Below, piece by piece: positions 23,001-38,400 of a stretch of DNA of 64,000 nucleotides. The translations under genes and the position numbers were made by a program. Below the pieces are notes generated by a model. The model was not told where the DNA came from. It made no database searches and worked only from the letters and a program-made list of their open reading frames with translations. Every line of letters starts with the position of its first letter. The first letter of the stretch is position 1. The DNA comes from Anadara kagoshimensis (taxonomy: Eukaryota; Mollusca; Bivalvia; Arcoida; Arcidae), in the NCBI GenBank assembly GCA_021292105.1, contig CM037871.1, positions 57,496,866 to 57,560,865 on the forward strand, in the 5' to 3' direction.

Positions 23001-26000
23001 ATTACATATTATAACAGTTTTAATTTCACAGCGCTATACGGCAGTTTCGGAATACAATTCCTCATCAGTAGAGCTTTTTCCAAAATTGTACAACCAATAT
23101 TTTCCCAAGATGTTGAAAAGATATATAAAAGACCTAATTTATATTTCACCAAATTTAGCTAAGGAAATACTTTGCAGTAGGGAGTAAACATAAAGTGGCT
23201 AAACTTACTGTGTCTGTCAAATCTGGGTTTGCTCCTTGTTTGATCATCACATTTATGATGGAGTCTTCTGGCATAAAGAGATAGGCGTAATGCAAAGGCA
23301 TTCTGTCAAGCTGAAATATTGATGTATCAAATTCATTTTAAATTTGTTATAATTGTAATTCTTAAAAATTTAGGCAAAAACAGATAAACGTAAGGCAAAA
23401 CGTAAGCTAAACTATAGATATATTACATATAATACAAGTTTGAATTTTACAGCACTAGACAGCTGTTTCGGAATACAATTCCTCATCAGTAGTACTTAGA
23501 CCAAAATTGTGAAACAAACAAAAAGTTTATATCAAATTCATTTTGATATACCTTGTTGTCAATAATTAAAATGAACGTGAAAAAAACAGGTTTTGGCTGA
23601 AACAGTTTATTTGAACAATGTTTCTTAAATAGCTTGCTTGAAGGAGGTTACTTTGTTTTATTCATTAATGTGTATGGTCGTTTTAAAAATATCATAGAAA
23701 TTAAAATTTACATGTTTACTGTAATTAATTATGTAAAAGCAGTATAAGTAAATGTAAGAATAAAATCGTCTCTTTTGCAAATTTGAGAATATATTTAATG
23801 TTGTACTTACGCTATCACCAAGATTGAAAATGTGAGAACAGTCCTCCATTAAATACTGGACAATTTCCTTCTTGCGACGAAGTAATGCTTTGTGTAATAA
23901 TGATCGACCACATCGGTCACGAACATTGCTATACTTTTTACATGATAAAAGTTTGCGTACATCTTCAATATTGCCGTCCTCTATAGCTGTGTATATTCTT
24001 CGTACGTATGCCTTAAATCAAATAAATTCAGATTTGAAAAAAAGAAAACAGTTTGTTTTGGATAAATGTTATGATAAACATATTTTGTTTAGAAATGGAG
24101 TAATCTGATAATGTTTGTTGTAATGCTTCCCCGTGTAGAAAACAGCTGCATGAGCATCAATGCTTTAGAAAAAATGTTATAAAAATATTTGACGGGCGAG
24201 AATCATGACCATTAATGTGAAACCACGCACCTTCGCAATATGGACACATATATTCTGCATTTCATTTTAATTTACACAATATTTTACCTTAAAAAAAATC
24301 AGATAAATATTTTGCTAACAAAATTTTGATCGCCTTTATAACTACATGTATTTCTAAAACTGAAATATTTATATTCATTTATTTCTGTGAAAGCACTGGA
24401 TTTTTAAATGAAATATTAACAGAAAAACAATGGAAAAAATGTTTGTGTAATTCGTAAGATTTTTTTTCAAAAAAATTGCATTTCACTGTGTATGTTATAG
24501 AGAAGCACACACAGAAAAAATTCCGCAAAAATATTGATAAACTCCAAAAGACAGCAACATGTTAAAAGAAACTATTGTTCGGGATCCGACAAATCGTTAC
24601 ACGGATGAGATTAGTATCATTACAATATTTTATAACATTTTATCTCTTTAAAACAAATAATAGTTAAACTCAGAACTTTTCATGGGTGATAAATTAACAT
24701 ACCTGGATTGCTGCTGTAAGTTTAATTATTTCGTAAATTTGACGGGTACTATGCTTCTTTGCAATATCAACCATGGTGCGCTTGGAATTGTCTGTAATAT
24801 CCAGTAAATGGTCATAATTGTGTAAAATTAGTCTTTCAATTTCATCAAATTTTTTGTCCTTGACTAGTTTAATTATATATTCATCAATGCACTTGATACA
24901 GTGTTCTTTTTTATGTTTTTCAGCAAGATCTCTGGCGGTCTTGCCTTGTCTATCTCGTGCAGCTATATCGGCCCCATACTGCATCAACAATTTCATTGTT
25001 TGTTCCGGTTGATCATGCAAAACACATTTATGAAGTATTGTATGCCCTTGCGAATCACGTGCGCTTAAATCGGATCCTTTAAAAACTCTTAGTTTTATTC
25101 TTTCATCCCTTGGAATTGAATTTCCACACACCAACTGCAATAAATTAAAAGTAACATGGTAAGACAAAATCGTCACAATAGCATTTGTTCTTTTTGTTTA
25201 ACATTATTTTTAGAATACTATTTGGCAGATAAAGGCAATTAGGATAGAGGGTGAAATTTGCGCTCTTTACGCCAACAGATAAGGGTCAATAGCTATAAAA
25301 ACGCTGACATTAAAACTATGAACCCACAACGTAACAGATTAAAGCCAGTGTGATCAAAAACAAGCTAAAACAAAACCCACAAAACGAATTAAAAGCAAGA
25401 CAATGTCATACTATTGAATCATTGTATGGTATCTTTTGTCCATATTAAGTCATATCTATTCATGACTGAAAGAGATATGAATAATTATATTATTATTATT
25501 ATTATCCAACGGAAATAAAAGTTCTTCATACGAAATGAACATTTATTAGCTTATACACATAATTCAACTTAATCCTCTATTACAACCTATAATGCTAAAC
25601 AAACGCCTATTGTAGTGGGCATGTAGGAATAGAGGGAAGACACTTCGATGCCCAAACTTTGTAAGATAAAAGATGCACGAAGGTTGGTCCAGTTGCTTTA
25701 ACCATTAACAAATTCTTTTTGGCTATAGCATTATTTTCTATTTGTTTTAATTTTTGTTTACTGCTAGATACTGCGAATTTGGGAATTTGAGATCAAGATG
25801 AATAATATGCTTATTAAATAGATAATAATAAAAACGAAATCACCATAAATAAAACTCATGATTGCAGAAAGATTTCCCTTATGTCTACTACGATATGTTG
25901 ATCACCAAAACATTGTAAACAATGCAACAGTTGACACAAATCATATCTAGTAATTCAAAATTTAGACAAAAATTCTTTGTCATTTTTTTTTCTAAAGCAT

Positions 26001-29000
26001 AGCAATGGCTTTGTATATATCAAACTAATAAAAATGAGAAAGATGCAAATTGTGTCTTAGAATAACAGTGGAACAATGTCATGTTCGCTATTTTAATATT
26101 TTAATACAAAACTCTCATAATTTCAAACAATTTTAAAAGATGTTTCCATAGTTCGTAACAGCATCGAATTATTTAAGTGGATCATTGCATTTCTGGACAC
26201 CATGCAATAACTGTGTATGATATCAAAATACCTGAAAAAATATCGGCTTTGGTGGATTTAACTTTTCATCTTCATTTGAATACAGCATACGGGTATTTGG
26301 ATTCATATCCATAAGAACATCAACAGCATCATAGTTATTAGACTCCCATGCTGCCGCCAGTAGAGGGCGCGGTACTTCCGGGTATTCTGGGTAAGAATGT
26401 TGGTACGAAAAATCCTTTGCATTGGGATCGACATGCTTCATCAATTCGGTACCTGTATACAACATATAATATGTATCAAAAAGTGTTGCTGGAAATTGTT
26501 TGACCAAACAGAAACAATAGATAACAATGTAAATTTTACCAGCTTGATTGAGATGTTTATCTAGTCGGTAATAATAAAATAAAACATTTTGGTTTTGACA
26601 TGGATTGGTATGTTTTGGGGTTTTTTGTTATATTTAATGGACCAGAACAATTCAGTGTTGCTTAGTTCAACAAAATAACCTTTACCAAACATCAAATATT
26701 ACTGAAATGATATGAAAAACAAATATGCAAACCCATGTCCAAATTACATTTTCAAAAAAGTAAAAACTTTGAAACTAAAATTTGCACGCTGTAGTATTGT
26801 GACAGCTGCCACTAAACTGTTTTATTCCTTTGTTTTGCGAGAAAAAAACAGCGGGTTGAAACAAAGACATACATGTACGTATAAAGTAATTTTTTACAGT
26901 TTAGTTTGAATTTATAGTTCACAGCTTTGATTCCTATTCCAACATAATATTGTTTTAAAATATTAATAACAATGCTACTTTTCCCATTGAACTAATCTCA
27001 TAGCGAAAAGTATTATTATTTATACCACAAGGAAGTAGAATGACTTTAATGTATAACCGCTCATTATATCGTCAAACATTATTTGGTTGGTTTTAAACAA
27101 AATCCTCAAAAGCTGTATTCTACTCATTGACTCAATGTCATATTATGTCATCCGTTTAAGAAATGTTATACTTTTATCTCCTTAAAACTTTAAACAACTA
27201 TAGTGTTCTAAATGTAACAGAACTGAAAAATGAAATCTTTTGAACGTATTTGCGTTATTGAAATTCTCACCTTGCTGCACCCAGGACTTCACAATGAAAC
27301 CAAATCCTGCGTTAAGAGCTAATGCCATCTCGTTTGCATTTTCATACTGTTCTATCATTTGTAGTAAGTCGTGTTTGTGGATATCATCTTTAACCAGTGA
27401 TTTGATGCTCGTAATTTTACCATTTTTCACACATGTCAGACGACACCAATTCCTAAGCAGACGTTCAACTAACTTTCTATCTGGATCTGGAACTGACAGA
27501 GCTCGCCATAATCCTAAAGACAAAACAGAAGAACAATTATAATTTTATATTTTAAAACTAAAGCTAAATTTCAATGGGTTTTAAAGCTAATGTGCATTTG
27601 TCTTAAGAAGTCCAGATGTCGCAGTGGTCTAAAAAGCGTTTATATGGATCACAGTTTCCCAACTCCAATTCTCTTAAAAAATCAGTCTGCATTGTGATGT
27701 AGTTATGGGATAAAATAACGTATATATTTGGGACCACAGGACAACCAAAACTTATAATCAAAGGCTATACATTGTATATGAAGCCGTCCCAGCTCAATCC
27801 CTTCCTCGTTTTAAAATTGATTGTAACCAACTAGTCATTTGGTATGCCTTTTTCACACTACATAATGGCATATACCATTCTGTCTCAAGAAATATTGCAT
27901 TTTGTGCATTTTTAAAATCACTTATAACTTCATATAACGAAAAAGTAAAAACAAATGGCGTATGTCTACAAACAATTTCTATATGCATATGGTATAGTAT
28001 AGAAAATGTGTACGTTTTCAGACATGCTTCTTTTCAATGTTTACATTACAGGGCAATAATGAATAAAAAATTTGCAGAAAATGAAATGAATTCGATTTCA
28101 AGATGCAATAATTAATTCAGATTCAAATTATGTAATATGTGATTATTATAAACAATATTCTGTTGTTTGAAAAGTTACAAAAAAATCTTGAAGCGAATTG
28201 TAAGCCACGCCCACTTTTGTGCTGAATGGAACAGAGTAAACAACGTCCATTCAGGTTCAATTAACAACAAAATAGAATGATAAAAAGTTTATACATGAAA
28301 AAGATAATACACACGAATAACTCAAGTATATAATATTCAAAATTAAAACACAATTACTATAGTCATAAAACGCAGCATAAAAGCGACATCTGATCATAAA
28401 ACAATTATTTTCTTTTTTCGTCAAGGAAATTCCATATATTTCTGCTCTGGTTAGCGTACAGATGCATTTTAATGAAGCTTTGACTTCTATCATTGGGATA
28501 AAAATGTTTAACGATTTCAAAAACAACTTTGAACATAAAAGAATTAGATAAAAAATTATATTGCAATTTGAGTTTGGTCAAATTCAGGCCAAAAAAGTCA
28601 CGTGTTAAAAAGTAATAGAAAAAACATGTATTTGCAATAAGCGAGATAAAATGCCCATTGAAAGTAATATTTCTGAATGTGTTCCCGTTTCTTTAAACTT
28701 AATTGTTACATAAAAATTTGCACTGTCATTGCAACTATAATATTAACTCTCGTCAAAAAATACATTTTTCGTGAGAAAGTCACAATGAATTGTAGGTGTT
28801 ACTTAATTTCAAAATAAACATTAATTTTTTATGAAAAAAGTAACTGATATTTTTCTAATGTTATTATTTACTTTAAATTACTTGGATTCGTTTCCAGATA
28901 CAGTACTTACAAAAAATCCACTGTTCTGTATAATAAATGAATGGACTCAAAATATACGGACTCCTCCCCAAAACTTTACGTAAATGTAACTGGTTTTTCA

Positions 29001-29448
29001 GTAACCGAACTAAGATCTACTTTTTACCTTTTCTAATCTTATCTTCATTTTTTTCAAATTTCATACCAATAAATTAGGTCATAGATCGATAAAATAGTTC
29101 GATATATCGAACACAAATAAGGATAACTTTAAGGGGAATCGCAATAATATCTAAATAATGACGGATACAATAAATAACCTATGATTTTATTCTGGAAACT
29201 GCCGTCTAGTGCTGCAAAATTAAAGCAGATTTAGAAAAAAAATCAAACTTAAGAGATATAGTTGGCATATAATATTTTTATTGTATTTATAAATGATAAT
29301 TTAAAATAAATACAGTGAATCGAGGTATATGCAGTAGTTGATTTTTAATTACATTTGCATGTAACCACACTGGACAATATTTGTTAAAACGAAAAAACAT
29401 CCAGTTTGTAATAAACTATACCTCAGAAATCGGGTTTTCTTGTAATTT

Positions 29449-29479
<31 letters not shown>

Positions 29480-32400
29480 TGCAATTCAGTAATTATTATA
29501 TATCAATTAATTTATTTATTTGATATTTGTAATTTCATGTTGATTTATATATTGCGATACTTTATATTCAAGGAGACTGGTTTATATAAGAGTTTCACTC
29601 TTGTTCCGGAATCCTTTATTGTTTGTATCATGTATGTCATCAAAATAAAGTATTGTTTAAACTAACAATATACAAAAACATATAATCGGATTGATATTAA
29701 TAATATCAAAATGAAGATATTATTAACATTTATGTAAATGATATATCCCATTGTATCCTAACAAACTTTAGCATTTTATTAAGATTATGGTTGCCCTTTC
29801 GCACAGTATAATAATAATTGCATATTTATTATATATGATATCAGCCTTCAGAAATATTTAATAAGATACAAAACCCATTTGAACAAAACTCATTCTCCTC
29901 CATATTATAGTTTCCATGGCAACTTATAGATTAAACAAGATCCTTATTATGAATAGATAAAAACTTCAAATTTCATATATATATTTTATTTTTCGCTGTT
30001 CCTTTGGTGACTGCACTTCATCTAACACCTGGTAACCATGACGTAAAGCATACGAATTCAACAAACATTTTGAAAAAAAGATGTAAAAAAAATAAAGTTA
30101 TCAGAATACAAAAGTTAAATATATTGAGTCACCAGGATATGACGTCATGTCTAAATTTACTCGAACCATTTCCAATACTTTTGGTTTAATATACTGTCAT
30201 TTGAATATGATAAATGTCTGGCATTGGATACCTGTCAACTGCAGATCTTTGTGATAAAATTACCTGGTTTAAATTTGTTGTACCAGTGTTGCATTTCTTC
30301 CCAACCATCAGGTTTTTCCGTTATAAGAACATCCTCTGCAGTTTTCCCATCGTTGTTTAAAATGGCAGTGTCAGCACCACATCTAAAACACAAAAACAAT
30401 TCAATTTAAAAAAAGTGGTATATTTTTTTTCATGTAACAATAGTTCTACATATTGGTTCAGTATGTGTATGTAACATGTTTTCACATGCACGTTGCATCA
30501 GTTGTAACACTGCCTTTTTACTGTTAGTACAAGTAGCAGTTTAACTATGATATTTTGAAACACTGAAACCCCCCTGACGTCCATGCTGATCTGTGCATAT
30601 AACCATGACAAATTTCATTAGAATTACCATTTAATGTATAAGAATACTTGACTAAAATGATATATTCAAAATTAGCATTTGGCAACAATTAGCACCTGAC
30701 AACAATTAAACATTAAAATTAGCAAATGAAAAATATACTATAAAATTAGCACATGGTGACCATAAAACATTCAAAATTAGCACATGACAAAAACGAAAGA
30801 TATAAAATAATCATTTGACAATTATACATGTATATTTTTGTATTTTTTTTTTTTTTTTAGTTTTATTGTATTCATGCTTCTATTCCTGTTTAATGCTGGC
30901 TATTTGTTTATTTGTTGATATGGAATTCCCATTTTTTACAAAAAAACGAATAAGTAGCGGGTATTCCTTTTTTTTGAGAAAGTAACTATGCACCCATATT
31001 TTTCAATTTAAAAAGAAGTTTTTGACAATTCCTGCATATAACAATTGTCTTACTGGAACGACGGAACTGAAAGACCTTTAACAATTGTCTTACTGGAACG
31101 ACGGAACTGAAAGACCTTTAACAATTGTCTTACTGGAACGACGGAACTGAAAGACCTTTAACAATTGTCTTACTGGAACGACGGAACTGAAAGACCTTTA
31201 ACAATTGTCTTACTGGAACGACGGAACTGAAAGACATTTAACAATTGTCTTGCTGGAACGACGGAACTGAAAGACATTTAACAATTGTCTTACTGCAACG
31301 ACGGAACTGAAAGACCTTTAACAATTGTCTTACTGGAACGTCGGAACTGGAAGACATTTAACAATTGTCTTACTGGAACGTCGGAACTGAAAGACCTTTA
31401 ACAATTGTCTTACTGGAACGTCGGAACTGAAAGACATTTAACAATTGTCTTGCTGGAACGACGGAACTGAAAGACATTTAACAATTGTCTTACTGGAACG
31501 ACGGAACTGAAAGACCTTTAACAATTGTCTTACTGGAACGTCGGAACTGGAAGACATTTAACAATTGTCTTACTGGAACGTCGGAACTGAAAGACCTTTA
31601 ACAACTGTCTTACTGGAACGTCGGAACTGAAAGACCTTTAACAATTGTCTTACTGGAACGACGGAACTGAAAGACCTTTAACAATTGTCTTACTGGAACG
31701 ACGAAACTGAAAGACCTTTAACAATTGTCTTACTGGAACGACGGAACTGAAAGACATTTAACAATTGTCTTACTGGAACGACGGAACTGAAAGACCTTTA
31801 ACAATTGTCTTACTGGAACGACGGAACTGAAAGACCTTTAACAATTGTCTTACTGGAACGACGGAACTGAAAGACCTTTAACAATTGTCTTACTGGAACG
31901 ACGTCGAAACTGAAAGACCTTTAACAATTGTCTGACTGGAACGACGTCGGAACTAAAAGACCTTTAACAATTGTCTTACTGGAACGACGGAACTGAAAGA
32001 CATTTAACAATTGTCTTACTGGAACGACGGAACTGAAAGACCTTTAACAATTGTCTTACTGGAACGACGGAACTGAAAGACATTTAAAGAAGTTTAATGC
32101 AACTGCCATTAACTGATTAAGGATAATTTTAGTACACTACCTATGCAGCATTTTTAGTTAGAATTTTTTTAGACTAATCCTGCATATGGTAATTGCCTAA
32201 CTGGAACCACAGAACTGCTAGACCTTTAAAAGCAGTTTATTAATCGATGTGACAACCATAAAATGATTAAGGATAACTTTGAGATAGCGAATGGTTTGTG
32301 TGGATTTTTTTCTAATGAAATGATCTGAAATGGTAGGAAGTAAACATAGAAATATTACAAATGTATTATTTACGTAATTAATTCAGATGTACACCAATAT

Positions 32401-35400
32401 CTGTGGATACATTATGTATACTTAAATAGAGGCGGAACTTAATAATCTGTTGTCATGGTGATAATACTACAAACATGTAATAATATACATTCTTATTTAT
32501 TACAATATCAATCATATATATATATATATATATACCCTGATTCATGGTTGCTGCTAGAAATAATGGCGTCTTAATGTATAATATTAATTTTAAGAACAAA
32601 TGACGTATACTAATATGGTATATACATGTATATATACAATACAGGCCTGTCGAAAGTTTATAATGAATTAGTGCCTATAAATCAGCAACTCTTCTGGGCT
32701 TATCGTTGGCTATATTTTGACAGTTTTTTGGCTGATACTGTATATCTCTCCTTCATTAGTTATCCATATTTCGTCCACTCGTCAGCCGAAATTCGACTCC
32801 TTTTCTTTAGCTCGGTGTTGAACTTTAGACCGGTCTGTACTGTAAGCATTATGCATAATAGTCTCTATATTTGGCAAAGGAATATATTATTATTTTCTAT
32901 CATAAGCCATGCTTCTATCTCCTTTGTAAAAGTTATATCTGTTTGTTTTGTCTTGGTGAAACGCGTATTCATTTCGATTACCACTTCCCGATTCCATCAC
33001 AATCGACATTAGCTAGCAACATGCAACCCAGCCACGCATTTATCGGTCATGTAGACTTGATTGGGAAACTATTAGCTACTTACTCAATATTTTGTTCTTG
33101 TTCGCATTTTTTTAAAAACAAAATGCAGAGAGGGTCATTTATATTGTTATAATTATGTTTTCATGGTCATTCAATAATACCAAAGAATAATATCGTGATT
33201 TAAGAGTATTTATTTTTTATGTCATGACTATTATTTAATATTGATAGTCGTCAGTATTTAACGAAACACGTTGTCGTGCCTGCTATAACAAATCAATTAC
33301 AAACTGTTTGTATATCAAAAGACTTGCTAAATATTTTATTAATTAAGAGAAATATGTATGTGTGTTTGTGGTACAAAATATGTATATATATGACGTAAAT
33401 AGGTATATAGGCATTAAGTATTCAGCTCTTGATTACATAATTAGTAGTATTTGTATAGGTTTATGGTTAGTATACTGTGTAATGGCCTTAATTCTTTATA
33501 AAAAAATCAAATGAGCGTGAAACAACCTTCTCGTTATAATTCACACATTGATTCAGCAAAATATGAAGGATTTCTCGTTCTGCTTGTGTTTTAAGTGTAG
33601 TGTTGTGCATATGGTCTAAGTACATACGTACAAAAACAAAGGCTGAAACATCCTTTATGTGACATCGGTGATTGACTGACAGAATGTTGCTGCTCACCAA
33701 ATAGACGAATTTGAAAATGGTCTCGGTACAAACACCCCAAAACAAAGGTTTAAACGTCCTTTGTGTCGCTGGACATGAAACGGAAGAATAATAAAATGGT
33801 CTCGGTACAAACACCCCAAATCAAAACCTGAAGCATCCTTTATGTGGCATCAATGTTAGAAAAAAGAAAAGGTTGTTGCTGGACATCAAACGGAAGAATT
33901 TAAAAATGGTATAGCTACATACACACCAAAACTAAGGCTGAAACATCCTACATGTCATATTAGTGACTGACCGAAACAGTTATGAGCAAGATTGTCGCTG
34001 GACATAAAACGGAAGTGATCTCGGGATATAAACACCAAAACAAAGGTTTAAACGTCAGTGAGTGGCGGACAGAACAAGATTGTCGCTAGACATGAAGCGG
34101 AATAATTTGGCAATGATGTCGGTACACATACACACCAAAACAAAACCTGAAACATCCTTTATGTGACATCAAAAACTGACTGGGGAAGTTATTAAATAGA
34201 AAAGGTTGTTGCTGCTGACCAAACGGAAGAATTTGAAAATTACACCAATACTAAGACTGAAAAATCCTACGTGTCACATCAGTGACTGACCAAGACAGTT
34301 ATGAGTCGCTGGACATGAAGTGGGAGAGTTTGAGAACGGTATCGATACATACACGGCAAAACATGGGTTTAAACATCCTTTATTTCACATCAATGAGTGA
34401 CTGAGAGAGTTATAAAATGAAAAATATAATTGCTGCTCCCCCAACGGAATAGTTTGGAAATAGTCTCGGTACATACACACCAAAAGAAAAAACCTGAAAC
34501 ATCCTTTATGCCGTAATGTTCAGTGACCGAAATAGACATACAATGACAAAAAGTGTTTCTGATCATGAGACGGAATAATTTGAAAACGGTAACTCTGAAC
34601 TTTTATGTTCAAATTACAAAAAAATGTGTGTTTACCACGGGCTGTGTTCGTTTTGATTGTTGGTTAATTAAGAATATTGTTTGTAGCTTTAACATAAACT
34701 TGAAACAAAACTAACTTACCAAGAATACTACACAACAAATAAAAGAAATCACAAAAATACAAAAGAAAACAAGGTAATGCTCGTAACATACAATCCATCA
34801 CCAATTCACTCTGTTTCTACTTCTGCTTAACAGTATTAGAAGATTCCTGGAAATAGGCACTATGAAATGATTTTGGGGCTGATAAAACGATATTTTACAA
34901 TAGTAAATTAAATAGTGTGCAATGACATATTCAGTAAAACCTTGTTATAATGTTCCTCGATACCTATAACTTTGTTACATAGATTATTGCCAAAGTTTTC
35001 TAAAGTCCCAATGTTTTCCTCGATTTATCGCCAAAAATGCTGACGATGAATGAAGGTTTTACCGTATCTATATTTTTCTCAAAACGGTTTGATTATAAAA
35101 CAATATATCAACAAATTTAGTTGAAGCGTGTACTTGATAACAACAAATGAATCCACGGAAACATAAAACAATAAAAGAAAGACAAAAGCAAAAAATAAGA
35201 AGACAGGGCTGAATCATAACAAAAACACAGACAACTGATTATAGACAGGCACTGTTCATCAAAGGATGCTCAGTATTGCGGTTCAATTACTTTAGTGGTT
35301 TCCATTAATCGCAATTATTGTATAAGCAGTGGTGCATAAACAAGCATTTATTTCTGTATATTTTTGTAAAAAAAAAGTTTTTATGAATTAGTAAACCATC

Positions 35401-38400
35401 AATCCGGCACGGTTATGTTATATATAAAAATAATTCTCTTTTATAAGGTAAATCTTTTATAGGGAATATTGGTTAAATAATATCCAGTACATGTGTACTA
35501 CATTGTTTACATGAGAACGGTCGATGCACTTAGGAGTAATAATCAGATCCCAGTCGCAAAGTGGTCCCATTACTACAGTACATGCCTGTCGAAAGTCATA
35601 AACTAAGCTAACATTGTAGCACTGAATTGGCAGTTAAACTTGCCCGCCGTTGCCTATATCTTGTCGATTGAGTGCTCTGTATCTCTTGGCAGCTTTTTGG
35701 GCACAAGCTTTCCATATCTCGAATACTTGGCAGCTAACCTTCGACATTTTTGTTAGTTTAGTGTTAAACTTTCAACAGGTCTGTACTGAAATTCCAAAGA
35801 CAATATAATGAAGACGTAACGGTTGACTGAATGACCGTGCCCAGTAAATTTGCTTGAGATTACAGTTAGTAAATATTGAATAAAAAACAAACATACTAAC
35901 CCATGGCCTAATCACAATCCAGAAGCAAAGTAAAAACTTTGGAACTAACAATTCAGGTTAGACACGTGAACTTCCACCAGGGAAGTGAGGCCGAGTGCTC
36001 CGGAAGGGTAAGCATCTCCTGTTTAGCTAGCTACACCCACCACATGAACATATTTATTTTGTTTTAATCACTTTCGACAACAAATCACAAATCACTTCAA
36101 TAAAGGAGTTAAAATCTCATTCCCGTTGCTTCTCTTGACCACTGTCACATATCGAATCTTAACCTTATATCAACATTTAAAAAGAAACATATAGTATTCA
36201 ATAATTCACTAATTTGCACTTTAAGATAAATCTTTATTTGCAGCTGTAAAACATGTATTTGGTAACAGCCAACGCAACCACGAGCACGAGACATTACAAG
36301 TTAATAATAGAAACAACTAAAAAAGACAAGATAAGGAAAGACAAGCACATAAAAGGACAACTGGTGATGAAGTCCCCGGCTTTGGACGGGCACTTGAGTG
36401 AATTTTACATGTGCAGTGATGTGGTTTTAATACTACTATTTGAGGACACTAACCCTCCCCTAATTTTACAACCAGTGATCCATCAATATACACATTTAAA
36501 AATTAAAAATTAAATCTAGTTTTAACAAACAATCAAATAAACTAACAAGCTGTGTTTGTAAACCTAGTTTAAAATATATATCGAATCCCCTTTCAAAGGC
36601 CTCCTGAGATTTTAATCAACAGTTATATATTCTATTGTTGACCTTGTGTCCTTACGTTAAATTACCAAATATCTAGTTATTTCTGTAAAACTTTAAAGGC
36701 ATAACTAAAACGTTAAAATCACGGTATATTTTACTTTTTAGTGGTAATTATTCTCGAAAGATACTTAAAAGTAATTGGAACTCTCTAAGATGACAAGGCA
36801 CAAAATTAAATAACTTTACATTTTAGCTTTTACAATTTAATTTCAATAATATGACCCCACCTTATAAAATATATGGCTACCTTGATAAAATCCAGTTTTT
36901 AAGATCGTACGAATTTTAGCACTTTAATGTCAAAAATGGTCCTCTCTACTAATATTATTTCACGGCTTTATAAGGGTTTTTCTTAAGCAAAATATTAAAT
37001 AACGTTACATGGTTAATGCTAGTTTTAAGTATACTCTGTGGACAGTAGAGCCGGGTGTCCTTGTCTCTGTTATCCTTTTACAAGTGGTGCTTCAGAGTTT
37101 AGTCAATTTTGAAACAGCATCTTAATTATGAGCCACTCACAGATTTGAAGTGGTGTGGGGTACATATCGCATCAAATGTCAAGTTTTGGGGTTCGAATTT
37201 GACCATAAAAGTCATTGATAGTGTTATTTATATATTCGCATAAGTCTGTTTTTCTAGATCTTACAGCAAGTATCGGTTTATCTTTTCTGGCGTTTTAATA
37301 GCCAGGTCCGACGTTTCAAAGCTTTGCTAGTTTACCGAAAATTAAAAAGGAGTTAAAATATCATACAAAAATTTTTTTAAAAAATATATACTGATATTAG
37401 TAATTCTATGCAATATGTTTCACAAAAGTGAAAAATGGCGACTGGAGATACAAATTTTCAGTGTTAAATTGGTTGTGCTATCCGTGCTTTGAACAACCAT
37501 ATCCAAGAAATAGTTTCAAAATTCTGAAAGAAAAGTAGAATTTTTACTTGATTAACATATATAATCATAATTTTATGTTTTATTTGAGAAAATTGTAATT
37601 ATACATTGGAGTTAAGTATGAAACTAGATATAAATTAATAAAATAGTTGTCATTTTTTACTTGAGCGAAACCAAATTCGAATTGGGAAAATGAGCTTTGA
37701 TTATAGAATTCGTTTTATAGAATAAAACTTATACGTATGTAAATATTTCATAAAGATTGGAAAAATAGGACCAGGAACAAAACGAGAAAACACAGAATAT
37801 CGAGGAAGCTGACAGAATATATAGATACAGTCAAACCTGCCTTAAAACCCACCTCTATATAAAGACCACCTGACTTTGAAGGCAACTTTTACCCCAACTA
37901 GTCTTTGAACATATATATAAGGATCACCTGTCCATAAAGGCCACTTTTCTGGTTCTCAGGTGGTCTTTATAGAAAAGTTTGACTTATATAAACAGTGTAG
38001 ATAATAAGTGACATTCATTACAAAAACCATTCAATTACACTCATGTACACTTGTTAAACTAAGTTCAAAGGTCAGGAACATTTTTTTTCAGTCGGGATTA
38101 AAAACCATTTTTTCCGGCCGTCTTTTTAAAACATGTTTTATATAGTTACAGCAATTGTTTCATGTGTAAATTTTTTGTTTAAAATTTATCTTTCTTTTCT
38201 GTCACATACGCACTTCTTACGATTTTTTTAAATAGCATGCATATAATACCACTTCCGGATCAGAAATAAAAACATTTATATACAGTAGACTAGGTCTATT
38301 GAGACCAGTAGACATGATATACTCATGTAGACTCTGGCGATCAGTGCAGACACGTTAAAGTCTTCAGTATTGTGGTTTTTCTCTTACGTACAGGAGTGAC

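Larger units (their letters stand above)
20438..23208. other. Ankyrin gene intron 7
   Basis: 2.8 kb, very AT-rich. Holds five family-B repeats (21250-21490 inverted, 22195-22350, 22376-22445, 22615-22700, 22985-23195). Imperfect copies of an AATTATTATATTTATAATATGAA-like pattern occur at 20560-20860, a diverged tandem with AAAATGA/CAGAGG words. Confidence 0.65.
27514..30263. other. Ankyrin gene intron 2
   Basis: 2.75 kb. Holds a short inverted family-B core (29180-29230) and an ATTT-repeat tract (29446-29480). No further gene. Confidence 0.6.

Noticed and set aside
27240-27542. 100-codon plus-strand frame
   Set aside because: Shadow of ankyrin exon 3 on the other strand.
31041-32086. CRISPR-like array
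   Set aside because: The 40-bp units follow directly with no unique spacers, in a eukaryotic intron; this is a satellite.
36253-36513. 86-codon open frame starting MYLVTANATTSTRHY
   Set aside because: It overlaps a dispersed repeat with a second copy at 38.5 kb in which the frame is not kept.
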